The notes: a model not told the origin generated them from the letters alone. A stretch of DNA of 64,000 nt from Carya illinoinensis (GCF_018687715.1 NC_056758.1:1736001-1800000); one strand, 5' to 3'. Shown: positions 1 through 12,029, counted from the stretch's first letter. Translations and numbers: made by a program.

Positions 1-934
1 CTCTTCTTTCACAGTCTTCTGCTGCAGGATTAAAAGAAGATCTAGATCCAGCAAAAGAGTTTCGTCTGAAACTTGTCGCCGGAGTATGTTCAAAGCTAAT
101 TTTGACAGTACCATCTAAATATTGTTGAATATAATCAATATCAAGTTTGGCAGTTAAGATGGGAGCAGGTGGAACTTCTTGGTTTAGGATCCATTCATTA
201 GGAAGAGAAATATCTTTCCAATGAATCATTGTTGGAACCTTTACGTTAGCATCAGGGGTAGAACTTTGGATTAACAAAGTTTTTCCTCCTGTAGATTTTA
301 GAACAGTTTTGGGATTTAAAGTTGATTTTAAAACCCTGTAATAAATTCGGTAAATAACAGCAATGGGTTTGCTTCCTTTGACCATATCATAACCAGAGGT
401 AGCAATGTTTAAAGTTAAAGCTTTTAGAATATTTGGATCATTCAAAGCAAGTGGTAAGTCAGGAAAGCAATCAAAGTAAACAGGACCATTGAACAAAGAA
501 GATTGAATCATACCAAGAATGCTAGTTTCAAACTGATTATGTCTAGCATCTCTTAAGCATAAAAGAATAGAAGCATTAATTCCTAATCTTGTTAAAGGTT
601 TAATAGCGATCTGGACAGATCCAATATGAAGAAACTTATAACCTTTTGACAAGAATTCCTGTATGGATTTCTTAGTGAAAAGATGATATTTTTCTTGAAC
701 ATTGGAGACTTCACAAGTTTGTTCAACAGTTTTAACTTTGAATTCTGAATTAAAACTAAGATTAGACTTAAACCAACTTGTTTGGTAAATAGAACTGGGT
801 TGAATACGTGGAATCGTCCATTGATTCCAGTTAACAGAAGAATCAGTTTCTTCAACTGAGAAATCTTCCTCATTCATGATATCGGGAGGTTCAATCCTGG
901 AACTGGAACTAATAGTTGAATTAGATCTATGCAT
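1..934 (-). CDS. Caulimovirid movement-protein-like ORF, 5' part
   Basis: This frame is open from the ATG at 932-934 (minus strand) to the window edge, about 311 codons without a stop. An in-frame TGA lies 12 codons upstream, which fixes this as the first ATG. The central part resembles the 30K-superfamily cell-to-cell movement proteins of Caulimoviridae: a beta-rich core with a conserved block near 180-240 on the plus strand that includes the peptide IHWKDISLPNEW. The N-terminal 30 residues are Ser/Glu/Asp rich. Such proteins line plasmodesmata during infection. In a genomic copy the ORF is probably unexpressed. Identification is by motif recognition only. Confidence 0.6.
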   Translation of the reverse strand, partial: MHRSNSTISSSSRIEPPDIMNEEDFSVEETDSSVNWNQWTIPRIQPSSIYQTSWFKSNLSFNSEFKVKTVEQTCEVSNVQEKYHLFTKKSIQEFLSKGYKFLHIGSVQIAIKPLTRLGINASILLCLRDARHNQFETSILGMIQSSLFNGPVYFDCFPDLPLALNDPNILKALTLNIATSGYDMVKGSKPIAVIYRIYYRVLKSTLNPKTVLKSTGGKTLLIQSSTPDANVKVPTMIHWKDISLPNEWILNQEVPPAPILTAKLDIDYIQQYLDGTVKISFEHTPATSFRRNSFAGSRSSFNPAAEDCERR

Positions 935-1188
935 TTTACTTATTTTGTTCTTAAACAAAACAGTGCCTCACACCTCAGAAGTCTCAGGTACTCTCAAAAC
1001 TAATCTCACCCTGGCATCCAGATGCCCTACGCTCACCTAGCAACGGGTCTTACAGGACAGTAGGTCTCTTGACAGGTCTGGGAATAACTAGACAGAGTAG
1101 GAGCTCGGTCTTTGGTTTGTAGAACAACAAAATAGGTGAAATGGTAAGAAGTAATTACGAACTATCAATTACCAGGAGCCGAAAAGAT

Positions 1189-1201
1189 GGCTCTGATACC
1201 A
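1189..1201 (-). promoter_or_regulatory. tRNA-Met primer binding site of the endogenous pararetrovirus
   Basis: On the minus strand TGGTATCAGAGCC is complementary to the 3' end of plant initiator tRNA-Met. It lies about 255 bases upstream of the movement-protein ATG, the spacing expected of a caulimovirid leader. Confidence 0.7.
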
Positions 1202-1284
1202 AGAAAAGATGGTATCAAGATGTTTTTACCTCCAAAGTAATGCTTCGAAACGACAGTCAGAAGCCTTACTGGAAGGAAAAATTC

Positions 1285-1290
<6 letters not shown>

Positions 1291-1325
<35 letters not shown>
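1291..1325. repeat. (TA)n microsatellite at virus/host junction
   Basis: About 17 TA units separate the pararetroviral fragment from sequence matching an intron of the neighbouring transporter copies. TA-rich tracts are reported junctions for endogenous caulimovirids. Confidence 0.9.
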
Positions 1326-1329
<4 letters not shown>

Positions 1330-1480
1330 GAGGTTGGCATTCATTAATGAAAATGTAATTATCCAAAAAAATAATGTTTCTTTCCAATTTTATTATCTGT
1401 AAAATTATATATAATACAAAACTAGTACCTACTGCCAAAAACAGCATAGATGAACAGAAATGTTAAAACCTAAAATTAAA

Positions 1481-1709
1481 GTTCGGTTAGAATAGTGAGA
1501 TTAGATAAGATAGTTTTAAATAAAAATTAAAAGTTGAATAAAATATTATTAGAATATTATTTTTTAATATTATTATTGTTTTAAAATTTGAAAAAATTGA
1601 ATTGTTTATTATATTTTGTGTAAAAATTTGAAAAACTTAAATTATTTATTATATTTTATATTGTAATGATGAGATCATGAGATGAAATATTTTACTGTTC
1701 AAATTGGGC
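1481..1709 (-). mobile_element. AT-rich MITE, family 1 copy
   Basis: The reverse complement matches segments at 12030-12236, 15050-15238 and 55640-56035: a CATCTCAT-rich end, a core of AATAATATTCTAATAATAT type, then TCAACTTTTAA and a TTATCT-rich end. It interrupts the intron of transporter pseudogene A relative to copy B. Superfamily is not determined. Confidence 0.6.
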
Positions 1710-2399
1710 GTAACATGCATTTTGATGTTTGTTGCTTTGAATCTTACGTACATTCTCGTTTTCAATTACTTGTACTTCCTTCCAATTCATAATGTACTGC
1801 AGTTGATCAAATGCTTTGTGAATTGAAGGGCGCTTGGTTGCTCGACCTTGGAAGACTGTCGCTGGGAATTGGGTTTGGGCTGGCTAGTTTTGTGGTACGT
1901 AAATGTTGTTGCAAGTTTTTGGTTTTTCTTAATACTTAAATATATAAATGATTGTTATATTGATTAATTAATGACATCCCACACTCATGTCAATTACAGG
2001 GACCTGTATATCTTGCAGAAATAACTCCAAAGAATGTAAGAGGACTACTAATGTCAATCAGTCAGGTATTTAATTTATACAATTATATACATATATGAAA
2101 AATAATTTGTGAAAATATAAAGGTTTATAAATCCCATACACCATTACATGAAAATTGCTCAGTTATTACTACTTATTTTTTACAAAATAAGTCTGTTTTA
2201 ACAGAAAATAGTTATTTATACAAAAAATAACTGGTAATAATTGAGTATTTTTCTTATATATAGTACGTGTAAGTCTAAGGCATGAAAGGCATTGGAAAAA
2301 TATGAGTTCTACTTTTCGCATTTTTTTTAAAAAAAACCTTTACACCAAATTATTTGCATGATCTAGATTCGTATCTAATATTACTTTCAATCCTACTAC

Positions 2400-3085
2400 G
2401 TACAAACGCCGCTAAGTAAGCGGCATGTAAACGGTGCGAACGTGGCAAAGCTTTTATCAAAGGATAAAAAAAAAAAAGTAGACTTTTGAGAGCTTGACCT
2501 TTCAGACCCATTTCTTCGTCTTTCATTTTTCAGACCCATTTCTTCATCTTCCCCACAGCATGCTCCATCTTCATCTTCTTCACCCAACCATGCTCGATTT
2601 CCTTCCTTCACTGTCCTCAAATCCTTTTCTTCCCTCCATTCTCTCTTCTTCCTCAATTGTCCCATCTCTCCCATTCATTTTCCTTCAAAACTCAAACATC
2701 CCATTTCACAGCTCACAAAAAAAAAAAAAAAGTATGTGTCTTACTCTGTAAAATTAGAATATTGATCTGCTGCACAAAATTGCTGCATCAAAAACAATCC
2801 CACGAAATCACATACCCATGAACCATTTCCCAATCCCACGAAAACAGAGCTAAAAAAAAATATTGATCTGTGAAATGGCTAGCGTTTGTGACCAAGGGAA
2901 GGAGAGAGAGAGGAGGAAGGGAGACCTCAAGGGAACAGAGCTCTTAAATGAAAGATGAAAATGGGGAGAATAGAAACTGAGGATGGAGGGAGACTTCAAA
3001 GGACTATCATCTTGAAAACGGTGAGTTACAGATATTTTGCCACATCAGCAACTGTTTACATAGCGCTTACCTCAAGCGATGTATA
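2400..3085. mobile_element. MITE-like insertion with about 50-bp imperfect terminal inverted repeats
   Basis: The intron is roughly 0.9 kb longer here than its counterpart in copy B. The left end (2401-2450) and the reverse complement of the right end (about 3035-3083) align over about 50 bases, sharing GTAAGCG, ATGTAAAC and GTGGCAAA. No coding domain is seen between them. The ORFs on both strands are low-complexity. The target duplication could not be defined. Confidence 0.5.
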
Positions 3086-4244
3086 AAGAGTTTTTCTATT
3101 ACTTTTTATTTATTGCAATAATAATATTTTGATGTCTCTTTCTTTTGTGGGATATATTAATGAATGTTCAATGATTGAGTGATGTGCAGTCAATGACTGG
3201 TTATGGTGCTTCTTTCACGTTTTTAGTCGGTTCTTTCGTCACCTGGCTTCTTTGGCCATAATCGGTAGATTTCTTAATTTGCCTTTCGTACTTACAGTTG
3301 ATGGCAATATATACTTGATCCATAAAAAATAGCTTGGAATCCATAAAAAATAGCTTGGAACAATATGTACTTAATTTCATGTTGATCTTGATCAGGTTGT
3401 ATTCCGAGTCTGTTACTGCTCCTTGCTCTATTTTTCATTCCAGAGTCTCCAAGATGGTTGGTGAGTTTAATTAATTATTGGGATTATTTTTTACAATATT
3501 TTTAATTTAATTGATCAGTAAATTAGATGATTTAGAGTTCTTGAGGTTTTAAATATTTATGAAAACAAAACAAGGCAACTGCAACATCAAAAAAAAAACA
3601 AAAACAAAAATCAAAAAACAAAAAAAATTACAATGTAATCAATTAATATGAAATGCAGGCCCTTGGGTGAACCATCGAGCTAAATTAGGTATTCCTGAAA
3701 CATGAGTCTTTTTTTTTTTTTTTTGTTAATACCAAATGGTGTCTTAATTCTCATCAATAATGGTATCTCTTCAACAACTAGCTAGAGGTGTCTCCAATCC
3801 AAGCGCGTCTCATTTTTTTAAAATAGTTTTTCATGTGAAACTCCAATACTTATAACAGTCAAATGGTACAAGCTGCTCTCATATTTAAGCTTAGAGAAAT
3901 GCTTTAGCCAACTAAAAATCTCAAGTAAACTCACAAACTAATATAGATAGATAAAAAAAGAGAATTTGAGGATGCAACAAATATATAAAACATATTATTC
4001 ATTTATTAAAAAATGTTCCTAAAGCTTTGTTGACTCTTGATTCTTCACTTGTACATGATACTGAAACTCGATCTTTTATATTCATGGTATTATCGCATTG
4101 ATCAGTTGATGCATGCCAGGTTATTACTGTTTTATAGGATTTTATCGAAAACCAGCGTCTTCAACAGAACTCCGACGACAATGTCCTCAACTTGTTTCGG
4201 CGAAAATATCTTCATATAGTCATTGTGAGCAGCATTTATTAGTC

Positions 4245-4248
<4 letters not shown>

Positions 4249-4321
<73 letters not shown>
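4249..4321. repeat. (CT)n microsatellite
   Basis: About 36 CT units lie in an intron of pseudogene A. The matching intron of copy B lacks the tract. Confidence 0.95.
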
Positions 4322-4325
<4 letters not shown>

Positions 4326-6279
4326 CATATATATATGTTTCTCCTTTAATCTGTACTACCATTATTTGTTTAGTCAATGGATATGACTCCAAATATTTTA
4401 CAGATTGGAGTTGGGCTGATGGTAGTGCAAGCATCAGGAGGCCTATATGGATTTCTGTTTTATATGAGTGAAATTTTTTATTCAGCTGGTAAAAAACATT
4501 GACATTACCAGCTCTTAGAATATTAAGAAAAAGAGCAAAACTCATTCTCCCATATCAAAGTTGTTTTTTTGTTTGTTTGTGACAGGTATCTCTAGTACAT
4601 TGGGGTTTATCCTGGTTGCTGTTCTTCAGGTAGATCTTATAGGATCCTTTTAGTTTTAGTTTAAATAGTTGGATTGATCCGTTTGGTGAGTTTCACAAAA
4701 AATGGAGATGACATTAATTTTCTCTGCAGATTCTTTCATTTGTTTTGATTGCAGCACTGATAGATAAATTTGGCAGACGAATGCTATTGATGGTTAGATT
4801 AGACATATAAATCTCTTTCAGTTTTCAACGTAGTTGGCCAAAGAATTTTGACTAATCTGCAAATATGTTAATGCAGGCTTCTGCAACTGGGCAATGCTTA
4901 GCCTATTTCCTCACCGGATTATCCTACTTCTTGCAGGTATATAAATTTGAAGTTATATGTCGTGATACTTCATATGATAAGTGAGGATAGGTGGTGTATG
5001 AGATCTTATATTGTTTAAGAATAAAAAGTCTTTGCTCTTTATAAAGTTTTAATGGGGTTCCAATTATATCGTTGATTAGTTCTTTTAAAATATATGTCAT
5101 ACGGTTGGAGCCTTCTATTAGAGCGTTACATATATGTTGATTGAAGATAGAAAACTATTGTATGTTTTGAACATATATATATATATATATATGACCATAA
5201 TCAGGATCTTGACTCGTGGAAAGAAGCAAGTCGCATTTTGGCCCTAATAGGGGTTTTGGTATGCAAATTTATTTGACAAACAACATTTCAATCTATCATT
5301 TTTTCAATATCTCTTCTTTCATTCAATCAGTACCAGAGAATTCGGCAAGAAAGTGAAAGTACCACTCTGTTTTCACCAGGTATACATGGTATCTTACGCA
5401 TTTGGCATGGTTGAAATACCATGGATTGTGGTGTCAGAGGTTGGATTATGTTATAACATAATATATATATATATATCTATATATATATATATACATACAT
5501 ATATATATATATATATTATGTTCTGTTAATGTTCTATCTCTTTTTGTTCTTGTTAATGGTTTGTTCTATTCTTCATATACTTCCAATAAATGTAAAGGGT
5601 TCAGCTGGAACCCTTTGCAATATGGTGAATTGGCTTTGTTCTTGGGTGGTTTCATACACTTTTAACTATTCATTCTCCTGGAGCCCAGCAGGTGAATGCT
5701 TGACTCTTGATCACTTCTGTCTTAATTCCAGTGTGTCATGCACAGTTCTTATGGGGAATATTGCTTTTTTTTAGGAACATTTTTCATATATGCAGGCATA
5801 TGTGGTTTTGGGGTTGTTTTCATCGCAAAACTAGTGCCGGAGACTAAAGGGCGAACATTGGAAGAAATACATGCATCGCTAACTCGTATTATGCAATGAG
5901 AAACATTCATCAAGGGCCATGAAAATTGATAAAAAGTTATTCAAAGATTTTATAACGTAATCATGAACTTCTGCTTATGAATTCAACATGCATATAGCGC
6001 TTTCAGCTGCTATGGAATTTTATTTTCATTTGATGCTCGATCGAGTAATGGCAAGCAAGATTTTTATATTTAAATTAAGTCGTACTTATTTATTCAAACT
6101 TTGCCATAGTTATCATGCAAACCTCTAAGGTGGTTGGTATTACATTACTCTCAAGGGGTGCACAAAAATCATATACGGTCTGCAAGGACTTACTTGGGAG
6201 AGAAAGAAGACTCGTGCAACATTATCGGTACTAATACCACAAAGGTGCACTAAAAAACCTTTTGTGCTAGTCTATAATG

Positions 6280-7935
6280 TGATAAGGTCTTCGGTCAAGA
6301 CCGTAGACACCAAGTTGTTGCGTCCCTTCTTATGCCTTGATAACTGACGTGATCTGCCACTTGCTTGGCTGTGATGGCTATGAATGGTGTTGGCTGAACC
6401 TGTATGAGTGTTCAAATGATGATGGTGGGTTCAATTCTAGTGGATGTACATGCATGTGCAGCGGCTGAGTGGGCTAAAGCGGTTGAGTGAGATAAGGCAG
6501 TTAAGTGGCTGAACTGACCGAATCAAGCACACGTGTCCCCTAATGGTGAAGCACACGTGGCTATGGGAGGTTTTGTGGATTGGCCGAGTAGATGGTTAAT
6601 TGGTTTTATGGTGTGGGTGGTTAATCCCTACAAAATAGGAAAACGGTTATGGTTGGACAGGTGGCTAAGGCTGGGCGTGTGGCTTGGGTGATGGGCAATA
6701 ACCGTCAAGCTTGTCCTTAACCTTGCTCTAGATTCAACTATGGAAGCCTAGTGCAGGCCAAATGCCCTTCAATGACAACTTGTGGCTACCTTATGTGATG
6801 CCCCACTCGAGTAGTGCAAAATGATCAACAAGCAAAGGCGAATGTAATGCAATAAACACAAACCACAATGCTGAAATACCTCGACAATGCATTAACATAA
6901 GGGAAAACAAAGAAAACCATAGGTTACCCTGATTCACGAATTACACAGGGTGAGCCGTCTCCTTTGGGATTCACCGATTGCACCAAATGGAGCCTAAGTG
7001 ACAAAGCACCAATGTGCATACAAGGCTTACAAGCCAAATTCGACCAGATGTTCAAAGATAAAAAAAACATACTAATGGCTTAGTGCCCTATTTATACTAG
7101 AATGCAAATAACATGTTTACAAAGGAAATATTGGTTGCTGGATCCATGTCTCTTGGTTGAGGCATCATGCCGTCGGTGGGCCATGGGTGGCCTGGATGAG
7201 CCCACGGCATGGGCTGCTTGCTGGTGTGCGTGGGTCTTCAAGTTGGCCTACTGGGCTGGCCCTGGCTAATCTCTGGTCCCTACATGTGTGGCCTAGGTTG
7301 TGTAGGTTGGGCGTCATTGGTGAGTCGCTAGGTTGGACCATGGTGGGCTTGAGCATGGCAGACTGCTGCACTGCCCAGGCCAGTAGGGCCTGAGTGTTGA
7401 TCTGCATGGCTCAGGCTAATGGGGCATGGACGTTGAACAGCATGGCCTAGGATGTGAGGCTTCAAAGTTGGCCAGCATGGCCTTGGCCAAAGCCAAGGCG
7501 TTGATCAGCATGGCCCTAGCCAAGGCCAAGGCGTTGAGCGACATGCTAGCCTGCGTGAGCCTTATGGGCAGCCACACCATCAATTGCAACTTGGGCGTGC
7601 ATGCGTGCGCTGCGTTGGCGCCTAGGCTATGCATAGATGTTGTGCTTGTGCACAGGCCATGCATGCATGCTATGTGCGCACCCATGCATGCACGCTGCGG
7701 GCATGCACTAAGCATGCGTGCAGTCTAGCCGCGCATTGAGCATAGTGACAATCTCGCTTGCACGTGCGCGTTGACTGTGCACTGCCTGATTGAGAGTGAT
7801 CGTGGCCTAGTATTCTCTAATGGCTCGGTCTGTGGGCAATCAAGCGATGCCAACAGTGCTCCGGATCTGATGTCTAGGCATGGTAAGGTGCTTGTCAAGT
7901 CATGGCCTGTGGCCTCATGTCTTGGGGTTTTGACA
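6280..7935. mobile_element. Solo-LTR-like insertion, 1656 bp, with TSD
   Basis: The segment starts TGATAAGG, ends TTTTGACA (TG...CA) and is flanked by the 5-bp direct repeat TAATG at 6275-6279 and 7936-7940. Removing it restores continuity with the 3' flank of copy B (22850-23110), so this is a clean insertion into a duplicated flank. It is richer in GC than its surroundings. I found no gag/pol ORF and no repeated LTR inside, so a solo LTR is the simplest reading. Orientation is unknown. Confidence 0.7.
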
Positions 7936-8384
7936 TAATGCCCTCAACACTTTTACTGCACATTGAGTTATAATGTCCTCACTAGTCAGATATATTAGCA
8001 AGTTTTAGAGAGTATGTACTTATTTATGAGTTAAGTTTTTCTAACAATAACCTGTATGAGTACTTTTCAAGTTGACATGTTCAGCCACGTACATCATTCA
8101 TTCTTATTTTAATTAAATGATTATAAAATAAATCACTTATATATATATATATATATATTTTTTTTTTAAAAAATTGAAAATGCATGCAAATAAATATGAA
8201 GTAATTTTGAGTTTGAAAGATTTGTTAATCTTACCATTCGATCCATTCCTATGTTAAATTATAATCATAAGACATAAACTTTTGTTACTTAAGTTTAAAA
8301 GAAAATTACAGGTCATATATGTGATATACAAATATTAAGTAATTTGGAATTTTAATTTATAGTTTGTAAATTATTGTTACACTT

Positions 8385-8386
<2 letters not shown>

Positions 8387-8441
<55 letters not shown>
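8387..8441. repeat. (TA)n microsatellite
   Basis: A long uninterrupted TA tract lies just left of the first 0.97-kb direct-repeat copy. Shorter TA tracts also occur at 8142-8158. Confidence 0.95.
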
Positions 8442-8443
<2 letters not shown>

Positions 8444-8453
8444 CTTTATATAC

Positions 8454-9422
8454 TAGGTAAGAGTAACGTGCAAAGCACGTTTGTCTAATTTTATGAAATG
8501 ATTATTTGTAAAAAATAATATATATTTTACAAAAATTATTGATGTCACTTAATAATTTAAGGCATATTGGAGAAAATAAAAAAATTAGTTCAAAATATCA
8601 TATAATCCAATACATGTTTATAACATCTATAATTTTAGCAAAGATATATACGAAAAATTTAATAAAAGTCGAACACAAACGGTAGTTCAAAATATGTGTC
8701 GTTTGATGTTTGTATTATAATTCATCAATTTATGTCATCTTGTAGACAATCAATAGAGACAACATTAAAATCTTATTTTGCTGTTGGTTGAGTCGATCAG
8801 GGACAACATAAAGTTAAAACATAATCTTTTTATAAAATTTGTGGTATAATATTTTCTATATATAGCATATATATAAATCATAAAATATATTTTGAAATTA
8901 TTGGCCGAATTTACTCTTTCTTGATTAGCTCAAAGATCACAGCATTTGTCAGGTGCCTATCATAGCAAGCCCACGTATAGAATATGACTTAGCGGAAGCT
9001 ACGTCCTACTATCATGAGAAAAAAAAAACACTTTGATTAAACACACTTGTATTATATATTATATGAGATTTTTAAATTTGAAATACTCAATAATAATCTG
9101 AGTTAATGAAACGTATAATATATGTATATTATACTTAGGGATTCACGTCTTATACACCTAATACACGTGTATATGTTAAGGAGAAAGAGAAAAATATAAT
9201 ACCTAATCTTTAATTACTTATTATTATATAAACTATTAAGTATTATAATTATTGAGATTAATAAATCATATAACAACATTGAATGCTATCTCTCTCAACA
9301 TTTATGTCTTCATTTTATGTGCCAAACCGTTAAAACAAACGGTGTTAACTTTAACGGAAAAACAAGAAAAACCGTTAAAACAAGATTTTCCGTTACATAC
9401 ACACTTTTTATATATAGAAGAT
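8454..9422. repeat. 0.97-kb direct repeat, copy 1 (possible Helitron-like element)
   Basis: This copy matches 9728-10692 along its whole length with only scattered substitutions and tiny indels. It begins TAGGTAAGAGTAACGTGCAA and carries GTGCAAAGCAC, a palindromic motif seen near the 5' ends of some plant Helitrons. No Rep/helicase ORF and no certain 3' hairpin plus CTRR end were found, so the class is uncertain. Confidence 0.6.
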
Positions 9423-9727
9423 ACATGTAAATCTAATATTTTCGGAACGCGACTGATTACCTATTAAATACATCTAACTTACATAAATTTTTAATTTATT
9501 TCATACTTCGTATTAAAAGCCTGAGATATTAAGAAAAATCTATATTTTCCTAAAACCTAAAATCCTCAAAACTCTATAATCACATTAACTCCATAATATT
9601 GTCATCAATTCCATATATCTAGAGTTTATATGTCCAACCTTAAATTTCTTGACGTTTCGTGATCAATTTTTTCTAAGATAGTCTAATCTTTTGTGCACAA
9701 CTCTCATAAATCAATATATATATATAA

Positions 9728-10692
9728 TAGGTGGGAGTAACGTGCAAAGCACGTTTGTCTAATTTTATGAAATGATTATTTGTAAAAAATAATATATATT
9801 TTATAAAAATTATTGATGTCACTTAATAATTTAAGGCATATTGGAGAAAATAAAAAAATTAGTTCAAAATATCATATAATCCAATACATGTTTATAACAT
9901 CTATAATTTTAGTAAAGATGTATACGAAAAATTTAATAAAAGTCTAACACAAACGATAGTTCAAAATATGTGTCGTTTGATGTTTGTATTATAATTCATC
10001 AATTTATGTCATCCTGTAGACAATCAATAGAAACAATATTAAAATTCTTATTTTGCTGTTGGTTGAGTCGATCAGGGACAACAAAAATTTAAAACATAAT
10101 CTTTTTATAAAATTTGTGGTATAATATTTTCTATATATAGCATATATATAAATCATAAAATATATTTTGAAATTGTTGGCCGAATTTACTCTTTCTTGAT
10201 TAGCTCAAGGATCACGGCCTTTGTCACGTGCCTATCATAGCAAGCCCACGTATGAAATATGACTTAGCGGAAGCTACGTCCTACTACCATGGGAAAAAAA
10301 ACACTTTAATTAAACACATTTGTATTATATATTATATGAGATTTTTAAATTTGGAATACTCAATAATCTGAGTTAATGAAACGTATAATATACGTATATT
10401 ATACTTAAGGATTCACGTCTTATGCACCTAATACACGTGTATATGTTAAGGAGAAAGAGAAAAATATAATAACTAATCTTTAATTACTTATTATTATATA
10501 AACTATTAAGTATTATAATTATTGAGATTAATAAATCATATAACAACATTGAATGCTATCTCTCTCAACATTTATGTCTTCATTTTATGTGCCAAACCGT
10601 TAAAACAAACGGTGTTAACTTTAACGGAAAAACAAGAAAAACCGTTAAAACAAGATTTTCCGTTTCATACACACTTTTTATATATAGAAGAT
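9728..10692. repeat. 0.97-kb direct repeat, copy 2
   Basis: Second copy in the same orientation, separated from the first by about 305 bases of unique sequence. It is followed by a TA-rich tract containing ATTTCTTTATATA, which also precedes copy 1. That suggests duplication by recombination between TA tracts, or two insertions of one element. Confidence 0.6.
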
Positions 10693-12029
10693 ATATATAT
10701 ATATTTCTTTATATATATATATATATATATATATTTCTTTAATATATAACCATTCATTTTCTTTTCTTTTATGAATAGTTTTTTTATTTATAAAAATAAT
10801 GCTATACATAGTTTTCATTTAATGAAAAGTTTGGTCTATCTTTATATCACTATAAATTCAGAAAACAACAATATTTCTCCACCTTCCACGTGAATTATAT
10901 AAACGTTAATCTTGACAGAATTTCAAATATATTGGTGAGGGTATAATTAATTCATGTTACACCAATATATATACAGAATTTCAAATATATTGGTGAGGGG
11001 TTTCTTGCATGCATGGGATTCCAATGGATGGGAGGGACCGATCATAAATATATATTAATTGGCGGCTGGGAGTTGGAGTAGAAAATTAATGCAATGCATG
11101 CAACTATCATCATTACAGTTCAGATTGTGTGCTGATAAAAAACAAAAAAACAAAAAAACAAAAACATTATATATTCATCTTGATGTTATTTGGGCGACTT
11201 TCCTAGGAGTACTATATTATATATATATATTAGTAGATATATTATTTTTTATTAAAATTATTTAATTTGATTCACCTATTTTAAAAAAATTAATTAAGAG
11301 AAAAAGAATGACTATATATATAGAAACATTAATTAAACTAATTAAATTAAGAAGGCAGAATCAGTTTCCACGTGATGAACAAACATTAATTAAATATAAT
11401 ATTAGTCGCATCTCAAGTTGTAAGGAAAATAATAAAACCTTGACCACCAACACGGCAAGGTTTGATTACCGGATACCTAACATCTTATAATTTTTCCTAT
11501 ATAAATGCTTTATATTTTATTTTTAAATTTTAAAAATATTTACTTAAATAAAAAGTAATAAATAGTGAAAATTAATAATAAATAGTATAAAACTGATATG
11601 AACAGTATGTAAATAGTGCAAAACTTATATAAACAGTACATAATCAGTACGTAAATAGTATACGAATCGGTTCTTTATAAAATAACGGGACCCACACATT
11701 TTTTTCTAATTTAAAAAATTAAAAATATCTCATTATCTAAATATATATTTTTTTATAAATTATTTCATCTTATTTTAAATAAAAAATTTTACTAATATCT
11801 AAAATATCGCATTTCATATGATATAAACCGTGATTTACGCGCATTATCAACCTTATTCACTACTTAAACACTAGCCCACCATTTGAGGTTAGAGAGAAGG
11901 GAATCCTGGTTTTAATAGATTTATTTATTTTTTAAATAATAATTAAAGAATTTTTTTAATAAATAAATAGTATTTATTTAAATAAATTATTCAAAACTCT
12001 CAAAACGATACTTTTCTGACATATTTAAG

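Larger units (their letters stand above)
1..1285 (-). mobile_element. Endogenous caulimovirid (pararetrovirus) fragment
   Basis: On the minus strand the segment reads tRNA-Met primer site (1189-1201), a leader of about 250 bases, then a long ORF (start 934) running off the left edge. A tRNA-Met site followed by a first ORF with movement-protein character is the caulimovirid layout, not that of LTR retrotransposons, and no LTR is seen. The fragment stops close to a (TA)n tract at 1291-1325, and homology to the sugar-transporter intron resumes by about 1350. It is probably an old integrated copy. Coat protein, protease and RT would lie beyond the window, so the genus cannot be assigned. Confidence 0.7.
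1829..5899 (+). pseudogene. ERD6-like sugar transporter copy A, 5'-truncated pseudogene
   Basis: Exons homologous to transporter B lie at 1829-1894, 2000-2065, 3190-3264, 3396-3460, 4138-4224, 4404-4488, 4586-4629, 4730-4792, 4877-4936, 5205-5258, 5380-5439, 5577-5691 and 5775-5899. The first four exons (start codon, membrane segments 1-2) are missing; homology begins inside the preceding intron at about 1350, next to the (TA)n/virus junction. A one-base deletion near 3247 shifts the frame and creates TAA at 3259. The acceptor AG before the penultimate exon has become AT at 5575-5576. The central-loop exon is degenerate, as in copy B. The last exon still reads through [14 protein letters not shown] to TGA at 5897. 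The 3' flank also matches copy B, so the duplication included downstream DNA. Confidence 0.85.

Noticed and set aside
2396..2751. Opposed ORFs with Glu/Arg-rich or Ser/Phe-rich peptides
   Set aside because: Low-complexity CT-rich DNA within a MITE-like insertion.
4113..4349. ORF with a long Leu-Ser repeat
   Set aside because: Translation of a (CT)n microsatellite in an intron of pseudogene A. The same applies to 51123-51446.
7157..7728. Overlapping ORFs of 78-100 codons on both strands
   Set aside because: They lie inside the 1656-bp solo-LTR-like insertion in GC-rich DNA, open on both strands at once, with no domain resemblance.
9252..9467. 71-codon ORF repeated at 10522-10749
   Set aside because: The duplicate ORF simply follows the 0.97-kb direct repeat; the peptides resemble no known family and diverge at the ends.
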